Assembly: GCA_027576995.1 (NCBI GenBank) | Contig: JANBQC010000046.1 | Location: 1 to 64,000 of the forward strand | Length of the DNA: 64,000 bases | Direction: 5' to 3' | From: Dimargaris cristalligena | Lineage: Eukaryota; Kickxellomycota; Dimargaritomycetes; Dimargaritales; Dimargaritaceae | Part shown: piece by piece, positions 24,003 to 37,900 of the stretch | Layout: each line of letters opens with the position of its first letter | Position numbering within the stretch: position 1 is the first letter of the stretch | The notes under the pieces: model-generated | What the model saw: the letters and a program-made list of their open reading frames with translations, nothing else | Told to the model about the DNA's origin: nothing | Database searches by the model: none | Program-made: the position numbers and the translations under genes

Positions 24003-24764
24003 CTACATAGTCACCAATTCGCCGTCGCTAATATTTTCAATATCGATGATTTCTTCATCACTGGAGTCGTCGTCAATCACAGTCACTTCTTTGGCATCCG
24101 CGGAGTTGGGATGGGGATTCCGAGGGCCCACCGGTTTGCCGGTAGGACCATTCGTTACTGGGTTACATCCAGTTGTTTCCAACCCCCGCGGCAGGTCGTC
24201 CCCTTTTGCATCCCCATCTCCATTGCCATTGTCACGGCCAAAATTATCGATGAGGCCCCCCACCCCACCAGCTTGGGGCGGGATAAACCAGGGTAGCGAT
24301 TCGTTGATGTTAAGCACATCGTCGGCGGGTTCCAGCAATTCGTTTAGCCACTGGTAGGCCAACCGTTGCAAGGCGGTCGGGCTTGGGGTGGGAGTAAGCG
24401 AGAGCGAGAGTGGGAGTGGGAGGATTGGTGTTGGGTCGGAGACGTTGATTAGGCTAGTCGGGAGGTAGTTATGCCAACGAACCCTTCCTCCCACATGGTC
24501 GGGAGCAACTGTGGAATCCCGGTCCCTGCCTCCGGGGAGCCGCCGGTTCACTGAATTAGGACCCCGGTGGGGCGGAGGGGGTGGTGGTGGTGGTGGGGAC
24601 GTGGTGAGTAACTTGGTCCAGTTGGGGTGGTTGACCAACGATGGACGGCTGTTCGCCGGGACTGCTGCCGTATCCGTAAGTTGACTAGGCCACGGATGTG
24701 CTTCGGAGTTTCGCGGGAAGCCAATTAGGAGCCCGGTGAGGCCAAGCGCTGCTAGACGGTACAT
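24003..24764 (-). CDS. secreted proline-rich protein, 253 aa
   Basis: Single-exon frame. I chose the ATG at 24764 because it gives a clear signal peptide (MYRLAALGLTGLLIG...SEA, cleavage likely near residue 22). The upstream in-frame extension to 25148 lacks coding character. The mature chain contains a run of nine prolines, basic and Asn/Gly-rich stretches, a short hydrophobic helix-like block (LQRLAYQWLNELLEPADDVLNIN) and an acidic end (VIDDDSSDEEIIDIENISDGE). No catalytic motif or known domain was seen. The acidic C-terminus resembles a SUMO-interaction-like motif, which is odd for a secreted protein. Function unknown. Confidence 0.6.
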   Translation of the reverse strand: MYRLAALGLTGLLIGFPRNSEAHPWPSQLTDTAAVPANSRPSLVNHPNWTKLLTTSPPPPPPPPPHRGPNSVNRRLPGGRDRDSTVAPDHVGGRVRWHNYLPTSLINVSDPTPILPLPLSLSLTPTPSPTALQRLAYQWLNELLEPADDVLNINESLPWFIPPQAGGVGGLIDNFGRDNGNGDGDAKGDDLPRGLETTGCNPVTNGPTGKPVGPRNPHPNSADAKEVTVIDDDSSDEEIIDIENISDGELVTM

Positions 24765-26368
24765 TCGATAGGAGCGGTTTGCTGGTATATTGAAATGACT
24801 TGTGCTAGGCCTTGGTCGGGAGCGTAAAGTTATTGAGAAGGCAACAATAGTAGCTAGCGAATTGAAGGGTCTCGACGTACAAGTGTTCACTAATGGTTGC
24901 AAATCTATGGCTTGTATTAGCAGGAAGACAGCGAGACTTTTACCAATAACAACCAGGGCTTCTAGGCTATTTATGTGTCTTACGACATAGCCATAAAGTG
25001 CGCCATCCCCACCCTCTCCAATTTGAATGTTCCACCAGCTCAGGGGTTGGGGCGATGTCCATTGGGAGGTCAGTTGAATTTTATTTAAACAAGTATCATT
25101 TCTAGCATTGAGTAGCACGCAGATGGATAAAGTAATATTATATATCATCTACTCTTTTAAAATAGCCTACGACTATGCGCATTACTAAAATATATTTTGT
25201 AGAGAAAGTGCATGGTGTTAAGTTTACGGTCAGAAGGGTGAGGGTCGACTGCTGCTATGACATACCCTGGATATTTCAAAATGCCTGAGCGGCAGGTATA
25301 GATGTTGTGTTTGCCAAGTAATAGTAGAGTAAATACACAATCACTAATGCTGCGATCGGAAATAATTAATACGTATATATAATGTGGAAGCCCTGCAATA
25401 ACTAAAGAAAACGTACTAAAGTAATTGTCGGGCATTTGTTATTGATAAACATAAATGTTAATTCCTGGCCCTACTAGCCTTACCTTACGGTAGTGCTGAC
25501 CTTGCCATTTTCTAAGCCTTACCATGTACCGCTTGCCTGTTTCGAGGCAAAGGAAATGGGCTGAACTACAAAATATGATAATGCGAAGAACCGTGGGTCT
25601 AAAGGGATATCAGCTGAGGAATACTCATAACCAAGTGACGATGTGAATGCATCTAGCCCGGGAATAACTAGCCGCTGTAAGTGTACATTCGACCCTACTC
25701 TACGCCTACAATATTCACCTAGAGACCGCTTGGAAGAGCTTGGTGTAGCGTATTCGCAGAGCCCATTGGTATGGCCCACGCGCCGCGAAGGGCCGTTTTA
25801 CCTTCAACCTGTTCTCTATTCACACGATCTTCGGCCTTGCCATTTACAGGGAAGATCCCCTAAGACCGTAGTGTTTCAATAGCGCGAATAAAGATTAAAT
25901 AAAAAGGGATATACCCATAGTCGCTGCAAAGGGTAGAAAGTGGAAGTTTTTGACCTCCATGTGCGTCCCTTATTCAAGGGTTACGGTTGGGGGATTTTGG
26001 TTTAGTAGGTACTACAACCTTTTCCGAATAGGGGTGGCTGACCATTTCGTATTCTGAAAAACCATGTGCCTTGCTACTTTCCGCATTGAAAATCATTTAC
26101 CGTGGCCCAACTGGGCGGACAGGTATCCTCAAGAATAAAAAAACCACAAGAATGTTGGTGATGAGGGGCTCAACAACTTATGTTACGAGTATATAACATA
26201 CATTATTCTCCTGTCTAGTGTTCTAATCATTTCACAGCGAACTATTCAAGGTCAAGTTATTCGACCCCATTGTGACTCGCGCTCATAAAACATATATTTT
26301 TTTGGGCCACTCTTTAGTTACCAATCCCCTTACTTCGTCGTCCCTCGTGTATTACTACTTAGTCCAAC
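24765..26368. other. divergent intergenic region
   Basis: About 1.6 kb between the start of the proline-rich secreted gene (-) and the start of the secreted orphan (+). AT-rich, with no credible exon. Confidence 0.4.
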
Positions 26369-28097
26369 ATGGGAGTGCCCGTTACAATGTCTTTAGTCTG
26401 GCTGCACCTACTGGCTATTGTCGCCACCACAACGGTTGCCGGTGTTTCCCAATCGATTTATCACCCGGCCATGGTAATTTCCGGTAAACCAGAAGTCAAT
26501 ACGCGCGGGACAGACTGGTCGGGAGGCTACCAGCTCCCTCCGAAGAGGTTTGTCACTATGTCACCAGTGCTTAGTTCGGACATACCCGACGAACCGGCGT
26601 GGATTAAAAAGGACAGCAGCATTCGCGTCCCCAAGATTCAGATTTCCCAGGTAAATATCCTACTATTTTGATTTTTCTATAGCATGTCCTCGTACTTTGT
26701 ATAAACGTTCGAGCCAATTCGCTTTCCTCGTCAAGCTTGGCTCGGGGTATAGCAATCAGTAGCGCACACTCGCCACTCCGAGAAACCACTTCCGTCCGCA
26801 CATTAAAACCAATATATAATAATATTTTTGAACTTTGCCTAATTCCTCACAGTTTACGGCCATTTTGAATAAGAAAAACGAAGATAGTGATATATTCTGG
26901 AGTCAAGCTAGCTGGGACGAATTTGCCCGCGAGCTCGAGGTGGCCGCACCCTTGGAAACCCGCGACACCTACTTTGCTGAATTGAGCAACTATCTAGGCA
27001 CTACTTACGGCTATACCCCCAGCCCCCGACCCAGTCCCATGAGCGGAATGTCTATTGATCCCTCCAGCGACATTCCCTCCGAGTATACCCAAATGCTGCG
27101 TCGTATTGAAGGTAACCACCACCTGTCCCTCAACTCACGCGTGGTCGTCAATCTCGACCAGCTCCAGCTCGATGAGATTCTCCGCAATTTCCCTTTGGTG
27201 ACTTCGGCTACCTGTAAGACTCTGTTGGGGCTATTTAAACTCATGTTGGCCGCGGAGTCCAACCCGGTGGCAGGTACCGTGTTGAGGGACACCCTTGAAA
27301 TCTACAAGAAGTTCCCGGACCACACCCTACTTGCTCCCAAGTACTTTTTGACGGTGGCCGACCGCATCATCATGGTGACCTTGTGGTGGTTTTACCGGAT
27401 CGGGCAGGTCGACAATGTGGCCCACTTTATCGAGTCGGCCGGGAAATATACGCTGAATAGCCCAATCTACCGACCAGCCTCCTTCAAACTAGCCGGTTTA
27501 TTCGTTCGCTACGCCCAGCTGGCTATTACGCTGGCCACTTTTGAATCAGACCACGATTTCATCCAACGTATCGAGGGCCACTGGGTTGAAGTGCACACCC
27601 AGTTTTTCACTCCCAGTTTCACATTCGCCGAGAGCCGGACGGCTTTCCAAATTTATCTACGTGACCGGGGCCTCACTTCCCCGCTCCGCTACCTCAATTC
27701 CATCTGGGGGGCCGTGGACCCCTACACGAAGAGTATCCCCGCTTGGCCGCACACCGACGACTCGGATTACCAGTGGTTGACCAACGAAGGTCATTTGTTC
27801 ACGACCATTCCCTCGGGAACGCTATCGGATTTAGAAGGGATTGATGTGGCGACAGCCCCTCCGGCAGCGTTTCAGGGCGGTATGCCCACGCCCTACTGGT
27901 TCACCACTCCCAAGGAAGACCCTAAGAAAAAGAGTCGCCTGTCTAGCGCAAAGTCGATTAAAACGGTATCGACGGCCTTTTCCAATCGTCAGTCTAGTTC
28001 GGCAAGCGTCAAGTTGAAGAATAAGACAAGGCGAAGCTCACAAATTATTACCAAAGTTAAGGACTTGTTCAGCTCCAAAAATCGGGACACTTATTAG
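26369..28097 (+). CDS. secreted orphan protein, 508 aa (family member 1)
   Basis: Exons 26369..26650 and 26853..28097 (donor GTAAAT, acceptor CAG, phase 0). The N-terminus MGVPVTMSLVWLHLLAIVATTTVAG is a classic signal peptide, about 25 residues. After a polar linker, exon 2 encodes a long largely helical region (for example VVVNLDQLQLDEILRNFPLV, FLTVADRIIMVTLWWFYRIG and FKLAGLFVRYAQLAITL) with even spacing of aromatic and aliphatic residues, suggesting an alpha-solenoid-like fold. The last ~60 residues are Lys/Ser-rich and basic (KSRLSSAKSIKTV). No known domain was recognised. The layout (signal exon, phase-0 intron, long helical exon 2) and some sequence blocks resemble the gene at 46741, so the two are proposed as one family. 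Confidence 0.8.
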
Positions 28098-28965
28098 TCC
28101 CCACACGTTTTTTCCCCTAAACTATTACAACTACCCGAAATGTTGAGACTATTCCTATTTATAATTCCAACATACTATAATTTACCGTGTGCTCACTAGT
28201 ATTATTAAGCTTAATCTAATGATTAAAGATTTTCTGACTAGTAGCCATCCCAGTTGTACACAGGCAGCAAGGGGTATTCTACAGAATGTAAAAAAAAACT
28301 GACCCTAAATAATATATTACGTGGACCAGGTACAGTATGCACTTAATAAAAATAATTAATCCAATCCCATAAACAGGCTGATTCAAATCAAGTGATTGGT
28401 AGTGGCTGAGTATCCTATATAACGCCGGATGGATCGCATTGATGTTACAATCAGTGAACAACAAAATCCAATGGCAACATTAAAGTTCGAGGTTGGATTC
28501 TTCTCTGTATTCTCCTTCGCGTTCCCGTTGCCTAAACGATTGACTGGGACATACGCGTCCCTCTGTACTGATATCAATTGTCAATATATCACAGTCCCAT
28601 GATAAAGCGATTAATCAGTCCAGCACAACCTTCATTTTCTTCATCATAACAAAAAAAACCAAATTCAAGCGAGCCAATCTATAATATCTAATGCTCTATT
28701 AGCGACAAATAATATTTATTATTCGTGTGTAGCTCAGAGCAGAAAAATGTATGTGGCAGAGTCCTAAATAGAATATAGCCAGACGTATGAAAATATACTG
28801 CCTGGTTCAAATTCATGTAGGAGGTGGGTAATCGCTACAATACTGTTCGTGGAACATCCAATTATTTAAACAAATTAACGTACGAAAGGGAAAAAAAATC
28901 AGTCATGGGATTTATATATATATACATTTAATATAATTAAAAAACAAATTCAATAAACATGACCC
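28098..28965. other. intergenic spacer
   Basis: About 0.9 kb of AT-rich sequence between the secreted orphan gene and the tRNA. Nothing further was recognised. Confidence 0.45.
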
Positions 28966-29038
28966 GTTTCTATAGTGTAGTGGTTATCACGTTTGCTTTA
29001 CATGCAAAAGGTCGCCGGTTCGATCCCGGCTGGAAACA
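28966..29038 (+). tRNA. tRNA-Val (anticodon UAC)
   Basis: 73-nt cloverleaf. The acceptor stem GTTTCTA pairs with TGGAAAC (one G-U), with discriminator A. The D arm contains the A-box-like TAGTGTAGTGGTTATCAC. The anticodon stem TTTGC/GCAAA encloses the loop TTTACAT, whose middle TAC reads valine codons. The T arm has the B-box GGTTCGATCC. There is no intron, and a T5 run follows within ten bases as terminator. Confidence 0.96.
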
Positions 29039-31486
29039 TCATATTTTTGGTTAGCTGAGTTCAGTTAGCTGTATCTTAAAGCCATCAATAAGATTTTTCC
29101 TTTTTTGCAAAACTACGTCAGCCCTGCTGGAATAATAGTTGGGCTATAGAAAAATAGAATTATTTTTATCGTTAATGGCTTATTATGGCCAGTATTCGCA
29201 ATGGTTTTTTCAAGAATGTATGTATTATTATTAGTTCATCTCTTATATTTTCTAGCAGCAAGGTCACCGAGCATTGCGTTTTACAAACGATAATAGGTAT
29301 ATTCGTCCTTGAATCCGAGGTATATCCACCACCAATATGTTGCTTAATACTCTATTGGTAGAGGATACGTGGGCGGATTTCCTATAATACTTTTGTGCCG
29401 ATTGTTTTTTCGCATATACCCTCTGGTATAACCATCAATGGTTCTAACGAGAGGGTCGACCTACCAAGGATAGTGTAGACACTTCCCCCATTAGTCTACT
29501 TTCAAACAGTGGGGTATAAATCTCGGAGTAAGACTCAAAGGTGTTCACAAGCGAAAATGAACTGGTCGCGGCCTAACTCAAGATGTTAAACTCATTATTC
29601 TCTGAATATGACGTTGACCCATATACATTTTAGACACCCATGTTTCCAAAATATTTTGAGTAGACAATTCGTGTGTGCTTTTCTAGTTGGGAACAAGGCC
29701 ACTGTGGCAGAAATATTGGACAATATGTAATATTCTTATTTATTCATCTGATAAGTAGTGTCTATAGCTATTTATGGATTATTTTCAGCGTTAAGTTCAA
29801 GGATTGGCAAATTACTTAGGTTATTGCTGGGAAAGGTTGAGGAAGGGAAAAAGGGATACCACGTAAACCATATACCATATAACCAATTAGAAATTAACGA
29901 TACGGTAGAGAGGGGGGATTACCATAAGTACCCCTTTTTTTGTGCAAACCGTATACCCCCATTTTTTAGATCCGTTATAGAAACCCTGAATTAAACTAAT
30001 GGCTATGCTGTAATATTTGAAACGTTCATATATCTTGATTGAGGAAAATTTGGGAGCCATCGATACTTCCGAAAATGGTATAAACCTATTCACGTACGGG
30101 GGAATAGCACATAGCTTCAGTCACTGACCTTTTTACACAAGATTATTACGTAAACGGGGCTCTGACTATGTTTATCTACCTGTGCGTTATGTGTCTAATC
30201 GATTGTCAAGTAATACAGTAAGTAAGCGACTATCTCCCTAAGCAATTCTCTTGATTCGGGATTTTTAGTTGTATTTTACTCTCGAATCCGACTCTAATTC
30301 ATTTTCACAGTATCGTGTAATGCCTTCCACCATGAGCTGCACAACTAATTGACGTATTCCTTCATACATTGCCACCCTATCAACTCCAACCAGTGTCGTC
30401 ATACATTTTAGGAGAGAGAGATAAACCATTTAACAAAGTGCATTCGTTTGGCTCGCCACTTCCGGAAATTAGGTGAATTATATGCCCGGCAAATTGCCCA
30501 ATTTGGGAATGTTGGCTTCCCTTACACTCATTTTTGGGGAGTGTAACAGGATAGACAGGCTAAGTTCAGTACATTGTGGGCTTTAAATTGGGCGTACTTG
30601 ACCTTGAGTTTGGACCACTACCCAAACCCGGTGATGCCATTTTTACTCTTACCTTTTCGGTTACGGCCTCATCGGTCAGCGGTTTCTTTATCGTCTAAAA
30701 TCGCTCCTCCCCCTCTGATGGTGCCTCCCAAGTTCGAGACATTTTCCCCCTCCCAGGGTATTTTTGGTTTACACTAGCTAGCATCCCTGTGACGTCGGCC
30801 CATCGTCTACATTTTCCCACTTCGCCATTTCTCCGGTTAATCGGCCGAGTGAATCGATGTGCGGTCCATCCACTGCCCTTTTTGCATGTAACATGGACGA
30901 TATCGGTAATTACCGGCTGACGAAAACCACAACAAACTGAAACACCTGGAGTGGGGAGGGCGAGTTGCTACTTCGGCAACTATTTAATTCATGGGCCCTC
31001 TGGTGCGTACCCTAGCCGTGTTTCATCATCACCCATTAACGGGGCTCTCGAATGAGACTGTCAGCTTGGCGGAAAGATACGAGGGGGTGGGGACGCTGGA
31101 GAGGAGAAGATCCCATGATGTGATCGCGAGCCTGGTGTACGTACTTATGATTCGGCCAATTAAGTACATTCGTCATGCGGCTAAATTAATAAGTGAATAA
31201 GTGAATAAAGACAACTGTATGGTCTGACTTTGAAACTTGGCATAATGCCTTGGCGGTCGTGACGAATCCCCCTAATCCAGTTTCAGACTATAGATAGATA
31301 GCGGAATGAAGCTTACCCATATGGTCCAGTCTAATGGTCGATATTTCGTTCTGCCTAGTTCCTCTCACACCCTTAACATATTCAGGGATTATTATTTTTT
31401 GATTGGACCCAAAAACAATGGTTCCCATTGTCCACGTTTTCATCATGACCCGGGTAATATTTTTTATTATATATATATATATATAT
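29039..31486. other. gene-poor region
   Basis: About 2.4 kb, AT-rich. No frame, splice-site pair or RNA gene was convincing. It ends in a (TA)n tract running into the assembly gap. Confidence 0.45.
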
Positions 31487-31496
31487 NNNNNNNNNN
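31487..31496. other. assembly gap (10 N)
   Basis: Ten N bases. (TA)n sequence precedes the gap and more (TA)n lies ~100 bp after it, so the gap probably hides a longer simple repeat and the true size is unknown. Open frames crossing it are artefacts. Confidence 0.98.
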
Positions 31497-33506
31497 CCAC
31501 CCACTACTCGATCCCGCAAGCCCCCAAACACACTGGCACCCACAGTCCCCCATCTCCTCAGGACCCGTGTAATAAAAGTTCTAATATAGCTCAATATATA
31601 TATATATCTACATATATATTTGGGGGGAGGGGATCCAAAACTTGGTGTTGAATGCCGAGTCACTACAGTGATGGGTTTGTGTTTAACCGGTCGCTGCAGG
31701 AAAGCGACTCCTAAAGGTTAAAGTAGTGCGAGAACAACGTGCAATCCCATCTCCCCGGCGGGACCTACCTTAACTTAATGGCTAAGTTAATAATAATGCA
31801 GGTTTCATTGATATTCAGTGACCATCAGACCCAACTGCGAGTCACATCGATAACAAAGGGAATACACATGCGTAAGCGGATCTCCTATTTTGGGCTACCA
31901 TCATCACATTGGCCTTCACCACCCACCCACCTGAGGTTACATTTACCACCCATTTCAACTTGACTTCCCCATCTAGCCTCACGTTCGCTAAGTTTCTCAC
32001 ACCTCCCATATACCTACATCCAGCGACAGAGAGGGGAACGGAGTGAAAAAAAAATAACTTGTGCATCCGTATGACCCCTAGCATGACCTAAACCTTCAGC
32101 CATATTAAAAATCAATCTGAATTCGGAGGAGAATAAGAGTTGAATGAAGAAGGGGGTATAGTGCGGAAAGTGGGAGTGATGGGAGATGGTAGAGCTCGTA
32201 GAGGAGGAGGGGACAGCGATTAGGATTCTATTCGCAAATACATCGAGTGGAATACTAGTGGCATTAAAAAAGTCAACGGGGAAATCGAACCATCTAAAGT
32301 TAGGGATGATCAGTTGGTAATAGCAAAAACACCACACGCCCTACCAGCCATTTGCATCGGTTGGGGGCAATTTACAGACAGGTATGGATAGAGTAAATAC
32401 CATGTAGTAGTGCCATTTGGCCGATAAAGGCATACCCCTGTTACCTACAATTGGCATTCAGCTGGGAACGGAGGGTGGGGAGGGGGTAGATGTGAATATA
32501 ATAGTAGGGAAACGTCCGTGATTACCCCTTTCCGCTAAATGGAATTGAATTGGCGGCCCTTGCAAAAATGGCACAGAGCCTAGTCGTGGAGACGAGGTAG
32601 GAGTGTACGAGGTGGCTTTATCGGTAATAACTGCTACGTAAATCCGGATATCTGTCTACAATGGTCGGTATAGTGCCGACAGGGGGAGGGTGTAGAATTA
32701 TTAGTCGAATCGCCCATTAGGCGGCGTACATAATAAACTCGACGAAGGGCTGTAATAGTGCGGCTTTGTATTTTTGTTATTAGTCTAACCGGCTCAACAA
32801 CAGATGCCGGTGCTGCCGATGAGGATGTTTTTTAGGGGGGGAAGGGTGAAGTAACACGAAACAATCTAGTTGAGCCGAGGGAGGGCTTGTGCTCATCTGA
32901 TGCCTATTCCACCTCCCATTAAATGGTTATGGTTGGGGATAGCCGAGTATTAGCGGCTCCAACGAGGTCCCCTCCCTACCTTCACAAGCAAAAGTAATGA
33001 ATGATTTTGGGGAAGGGAAAACAGCTTTGGGTAAACAATTGGGCGAAGTGGTGGACAGATTCGGTTAGACGCCGGCCGGTTTACCAAATGGGCGGCTGAA
33101 ACATCCGCAAGGGACCATGATAGGGTTGGAGGAAGAGTCGGGGATGGAAGGGTCCGTATTTGTGGTTTGGGATTAACTATCTGACAACCACAAGATGCGG
33201 CGCGGGTTTTTCGTCGCCTCTCTCACTCTCTCTCTCTCTCTCTCCCCTTCTCTCTTCCGCCGCCCCTTGTCTGAAGTGCCAATCACATATTCCTGCACAT
33301 CTGCCCCAGCCCTATTATAGAATTGCCGATATTACTTGTATATCTATCCAGCCGGCTAGTGAAAAGAGGTATAAGGGGTTTAGTAATCAATCCGTTGAAT
33401 GATGTGTACCAAAAAAAAATAGGTGGATGAAATCGGGCCTCCTTGCTTTTAACCCTCTCCCATAACTGTTAGAAACATTGCGGACCGTGACACCTCGGGT
33501 CGCATA

Positions 33507-33533
33507 CCCTCTCACCCTCACCCTCACCCTCAC
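33507..33533 (+). repeat. CCCTCA hexamer microsatellite
   Basis: Four or so tandem copies of a six-base unit; seen directly. Confidence 0.8.
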
Positions 33534-34927
33534 ATCCATTCAGGGGATTTCTTGTTCATCGAGCCTTGAGCCTGTAGATATGTGATCATTCGCTGGCCCC
33601 ACGGTCTTGTTCTAAAAGATTTTTGAATACCGTGACAATCGGCAGCCCCGCCACTGGATCCCGAGGATTTACACGGCACATCCGAGGGGCAATTGGCTGG
33701 GCACGAGGGGCGAAGGTCGCTCAGTAATCGACCATCATTATGTTCGCTTCTCCAATGCAACTGCACCTATCACAGAATGGATCGAGTATCATTCACTTAT
33801 TACTCAATACATACTAGGAAAGATGGGGAGAGTTTCAAGTCACCCTCTTCCTTAGGCACTTGCCTGATAACCCCTCCCCCAAAACACACACGCACAATGA
33901 TCCGACCATCAATTCTTTAATAACCGCTCAAGATCGCATAACTCTCCCTCAGTTGGGAATCCCTTCAGGAAATTAGGCGGGGGTGTAGCTTCGATGTATC
34001 GACCGCATGACTGTGGTTACTCACCATATGACCTCCTTCGATTTCCTTCAACGTTTCTTGGTGTAAGTAAAGTGAAACGCGAAAAATAATGAAGGGGGTT
34101 TAGAATGACCAGCTGAGTAACCCCCCCCCCCTCCTTCGCTCTGTATACACACCAAGCGCTCTCGAATATTACTGGATACGACACGTTCATGAATAGTTTC
34201 TTTCATTACTATAGCTTCCAAGTCACTCAGATTGGATGCGCCCCTTAAGCCAACGAGCAACGCCAAAGTTTAGAAAACCCACTCGCTGATTGGGTATCGG
34301 CCCTTCAGCTTCACTCAGTTTAAGCAATTCAGGATGGACAATCATCACCAGAGATTGGTTGTAAAATAAGTGCGCCCTTCCGCCTGTTTTTAAGCGAGTC
34401 AAAATGGTCAGCGTATCCGTGATCACCGTAGTTTACGGCATTAGGCTACCGCCTCTTTAAATTTACCCTCCCGGTCGCATAGCCTTCGTACTATCTACGA
34501 GTGGTTAAAATGCCACCAGCTTCCTGGATCAAACTACCACCTCTCTACTTTTCGTGGACTTGGTAGAGCACCAGCCAATCCCTCCTACCATGCCCCCCCT
34601 TTGTTAAATGTGTCAAGCCGTTGACAAGACGATGGAGAAAGTTGTGCGGTCGTACACGACCAGCTGACCTCGAGAAGACCTTTCTCTGCCATACCTGCGT
34701 TTGGTATCACACTATAATCAGGCCCAAAAAGGCGAGGGTCCCCTCCTCCACCACCATGGCGGGTAGCCGGTGTTGTTAAACAGACCGGCTCAATTGATAG
34801 ATGCATCGTTGTTGGCGTTCGAAAAAAGGGGAGGGAGGGCAGGCGCTATCGAAGGCTCGAGAATTTGGCTCTGCAGCTCCCGCCTGTTGGACTATGTGGC
34901 ACAATTCCAATGGCTCTGTCCCCCTTT

Positions 34928-34952
34928 CTCTCTCTCTCTCTCTCTCTCTCTC
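34928..34952 (+). repeat. (CT)n microsatellite
   Basis: Uninterrupted CT dinucleotide run of about 25 bases. A similar shorter run lies at 33226-33244. Confidence 0.9.
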
Positions 34953-37900
34953 ATCCGCAGCCCCGGCTCATCCCGTTCTTAGCTCTTTTCTTCCTTCTCC
35001 TTATACCATATCCCCCCCCTGTAAACGAAAAGAGGAAATTCGGTGGGACAACTTGATGGCGAATAGTACACCAGATTGTGGAGCTATCGTACGAAAGTTT
35101 ACCTAAACGCCCCCGTTTATCCGGACTGGTATTAGATAAAAGTATTTAGCTGGTCGCCAAACGACTATCTCTGCCCCTATCGCTCCGCGAACCGACAACT
35201 ACTTGACTGTGGTACCTTATGGCTTATTTCCACCTGAGCCAGTCGGTTTACGTTGCCCCATACTCGCATTATAGTAGCCTATCACCCGCGCACCCCTCTC
35301 CTCTTCCTCCTCCACCTCCTCCTGTAATATAGTACACTACTTCAGTGCCGCTAGGTGGTAAGATACCCAATCGGAATAGCCCCCTTGGCTGGACCAAACT
35401 GATAGAGCGATACGTCGGCATCCGATGGTCTAGAGAGACCTAGAGAAAGAAAAGACTACCAACTGTTACTTCTCTCCCGTGCCCCAACTGCCTTTGACAC
35501 GCCTTGTCGGCCGAATTTCCAATGCACGGCTGCATACTAACAAAGTACCGACTGACTAGCGAATGGCCACAAAATAGGCCATCCATGCAGTAGACAGCTG
35601 GACAATGTGGAAATAAATCGTGAGAGGGGGGATTAGCCATGCATTGTTGCATCCCGGAACTCCAGTTGACGCCTGGGGTTTTTTCTATCTTATTTTTATT
35701 GGGGTTTGTTTTTTTGTTTTAGAAAAAAAGGGGGAGGGGTAGGGTAAGTCTTACGACGGAGGCTACATTTCTCCGACGCCATAGAATTAGTTCGGATTGT
35801 TATCCCAGTGATCTTGGATATCAATTATAGCTGCGGCGGACAGCTGGTCGGAATGGCGAGGGTATTGTAATGGTCGAGTAAATCAACGCAAATTACCCGA
35901 GCGGGCGGACATGTCGGGAGGTGAGGGTATGGTATGGTTGATAAAATGTGGCTGGTAACGTGGAGGGTCATTCGCCAAGCCTTGGTTTTATTGTTCAGTT
36001 GGTTAGGTTCGGGGACATATCCGGTATTTTAACTCGTCAAAGATAAAATTTATTGTAATACAAAAGCTGCCAAACGCCGATGCTGCACTTTCGAAAAAAG
36101 GATCAAGACAAAGACCTGCAGTCTTCCATATATAAATTATACCTATTGGTTTGGTGTTTTTGAAGGGACGTGGGAGGAGGAGGAGGAGGAGGAGGATGCG
36201 AATTGGAATCGAGTGAACGAGTGCTGACTTACGTTCGCTGGGGAATATCGGGAAATAATCACATTACCACACACTCCTTTCCTCCAGGAAGAATCGAAGA
36301 GTACGCACGGGGCTTCAATGAGCCGCCCAGATCGGGGGAATGTGACTGGTCCATCGCTCAGAGAATAATGCGCTTGGTTCATACCCTCGGCTCGGCTGAA
36401 GGGCAAAGACCCAGCCGGGTTAGTTTGCAAATGGGCAATCCGGACCATAGGAATAAACCCCCTCCGGCCTGTTCTTTGCATGACAGTACGCTATAATAAA
36501 TAGTCGGGCACAGTGCAGCGACATGTATTCATTAATATAAGGATATCTTCGGTGTATGTTTCCGAGAGGAGGATGGGGGGTGGGTAAGCAGCCGCCTGTC
36601 AGTATGTAGAAGTTTGTGGGCGGAGGAAGGTATACTGCTTGGTCAACCCCTTTTAGTTATCCGGTGCTGATCAACCGGCAATAAAAGTGTAAATCATCTG
36701 TAGATGGCTCCTAATCATCACTGGGAAAAGCCGGCTAGCTATATAGGAGAAGACGGGTTAGGGGGTAGAACATAAGCAAACCTATGCTCCAGGTGCAGTT
36801 GCCGGACTTTGACCATACTCAATCACCACGCCGGCCTATTCTTTATGATTGGGCGTTGATCTTTAGAAGGCTCTTCTTCCAGGGGGGAGAGTGCGAGAAA
36901 AAGGGACGCGAGTTTCTTATGTGATTCCCCTCCTATACTCTCCTTTGAATAAATCAGCGGGTAGTTCATGGAGTCATAGTCCAACTTTCTAGACCACGAT
37001 AGGTTAAATGACTCGGAGAGGAGGGGGCGAAAAAGAAAGGCGGACGTTAGTCCCAGCTGTTCTCACCCGCCGTAGACTGTTTCTAGCGACCATTATTCCC
37101 TCCACCTTTGTTGAACCGGTAGAAGCATGGCTACTTATACAAACCGTTATCTATGTGTGTGCCTCTACTACATTGACTAACGGACCATTATTCGAATAAA
37201 TTGTTGGTTAGAGTTTAATTGAATCGGGTCGGGGTATTGTATAGTAAATTTATCAGATTCTCTACAGACCAGCGGCACTCTGCCTCGTAAATCGTCTACA
37301 TTAATCATTTAACGACGTCCCCGAGCACCCGCTCTAGAGGTGATTAGTTTCAAGCAATCCCTTCGGCTCGCCAGAAGATGTCCTTCCAAACCACCTCCCC
37401 GCTATTGGCTCCTTTTGAGGGCCGGGGGTACCGGTAAAATGGTCGCCCCAAAATTGGTGAAAGGGGCCTAGATAAACCCAGGGTGCATGGCGGGTGAATA
37501 GCGCCCTTATCGAAGTAACACCGATGGGTGGTACACTGTATTCTAATACAGCTGGTACGACCGCCCACCCTTGTCTTGTACCCTCAGCGATATCTGGTGT
37601 TACTTCCAACTGTTGGACATCAGCTGTTCCGCGTTCATTGTATTAGGTGCGGGCGACCCCATTGGGACGACCATTGGCTATCCGCCGTGCGAGGGGCAAT
37701 TTATCAGAGCGATTAAAGTTGGGCGGGTAATAGCCCACTTCAGGATTTAAGGTGAATAGAATTTCCCCGAATTGTGCTTGGCGGGATGCTTGGTGATAAA
37801 TCCTCAAAAACACAATACATTTATTCAAAAAAACTGTGGCTGGAGCAACTCTTCATGAGCCACCTCTTACTAGTTCACCGTTCCGATAGTGGGCAATCCA

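Noticed and set aside
23803..24357. 184-codon plus frame
   Set aside because: Antisense shadow of the secreted proline-rich gene, which has a signal peptide and better composition.
31288..31663. Frames crossing the N gap
   Set aside because: They depend on ten undetermined bases and simple repeats.
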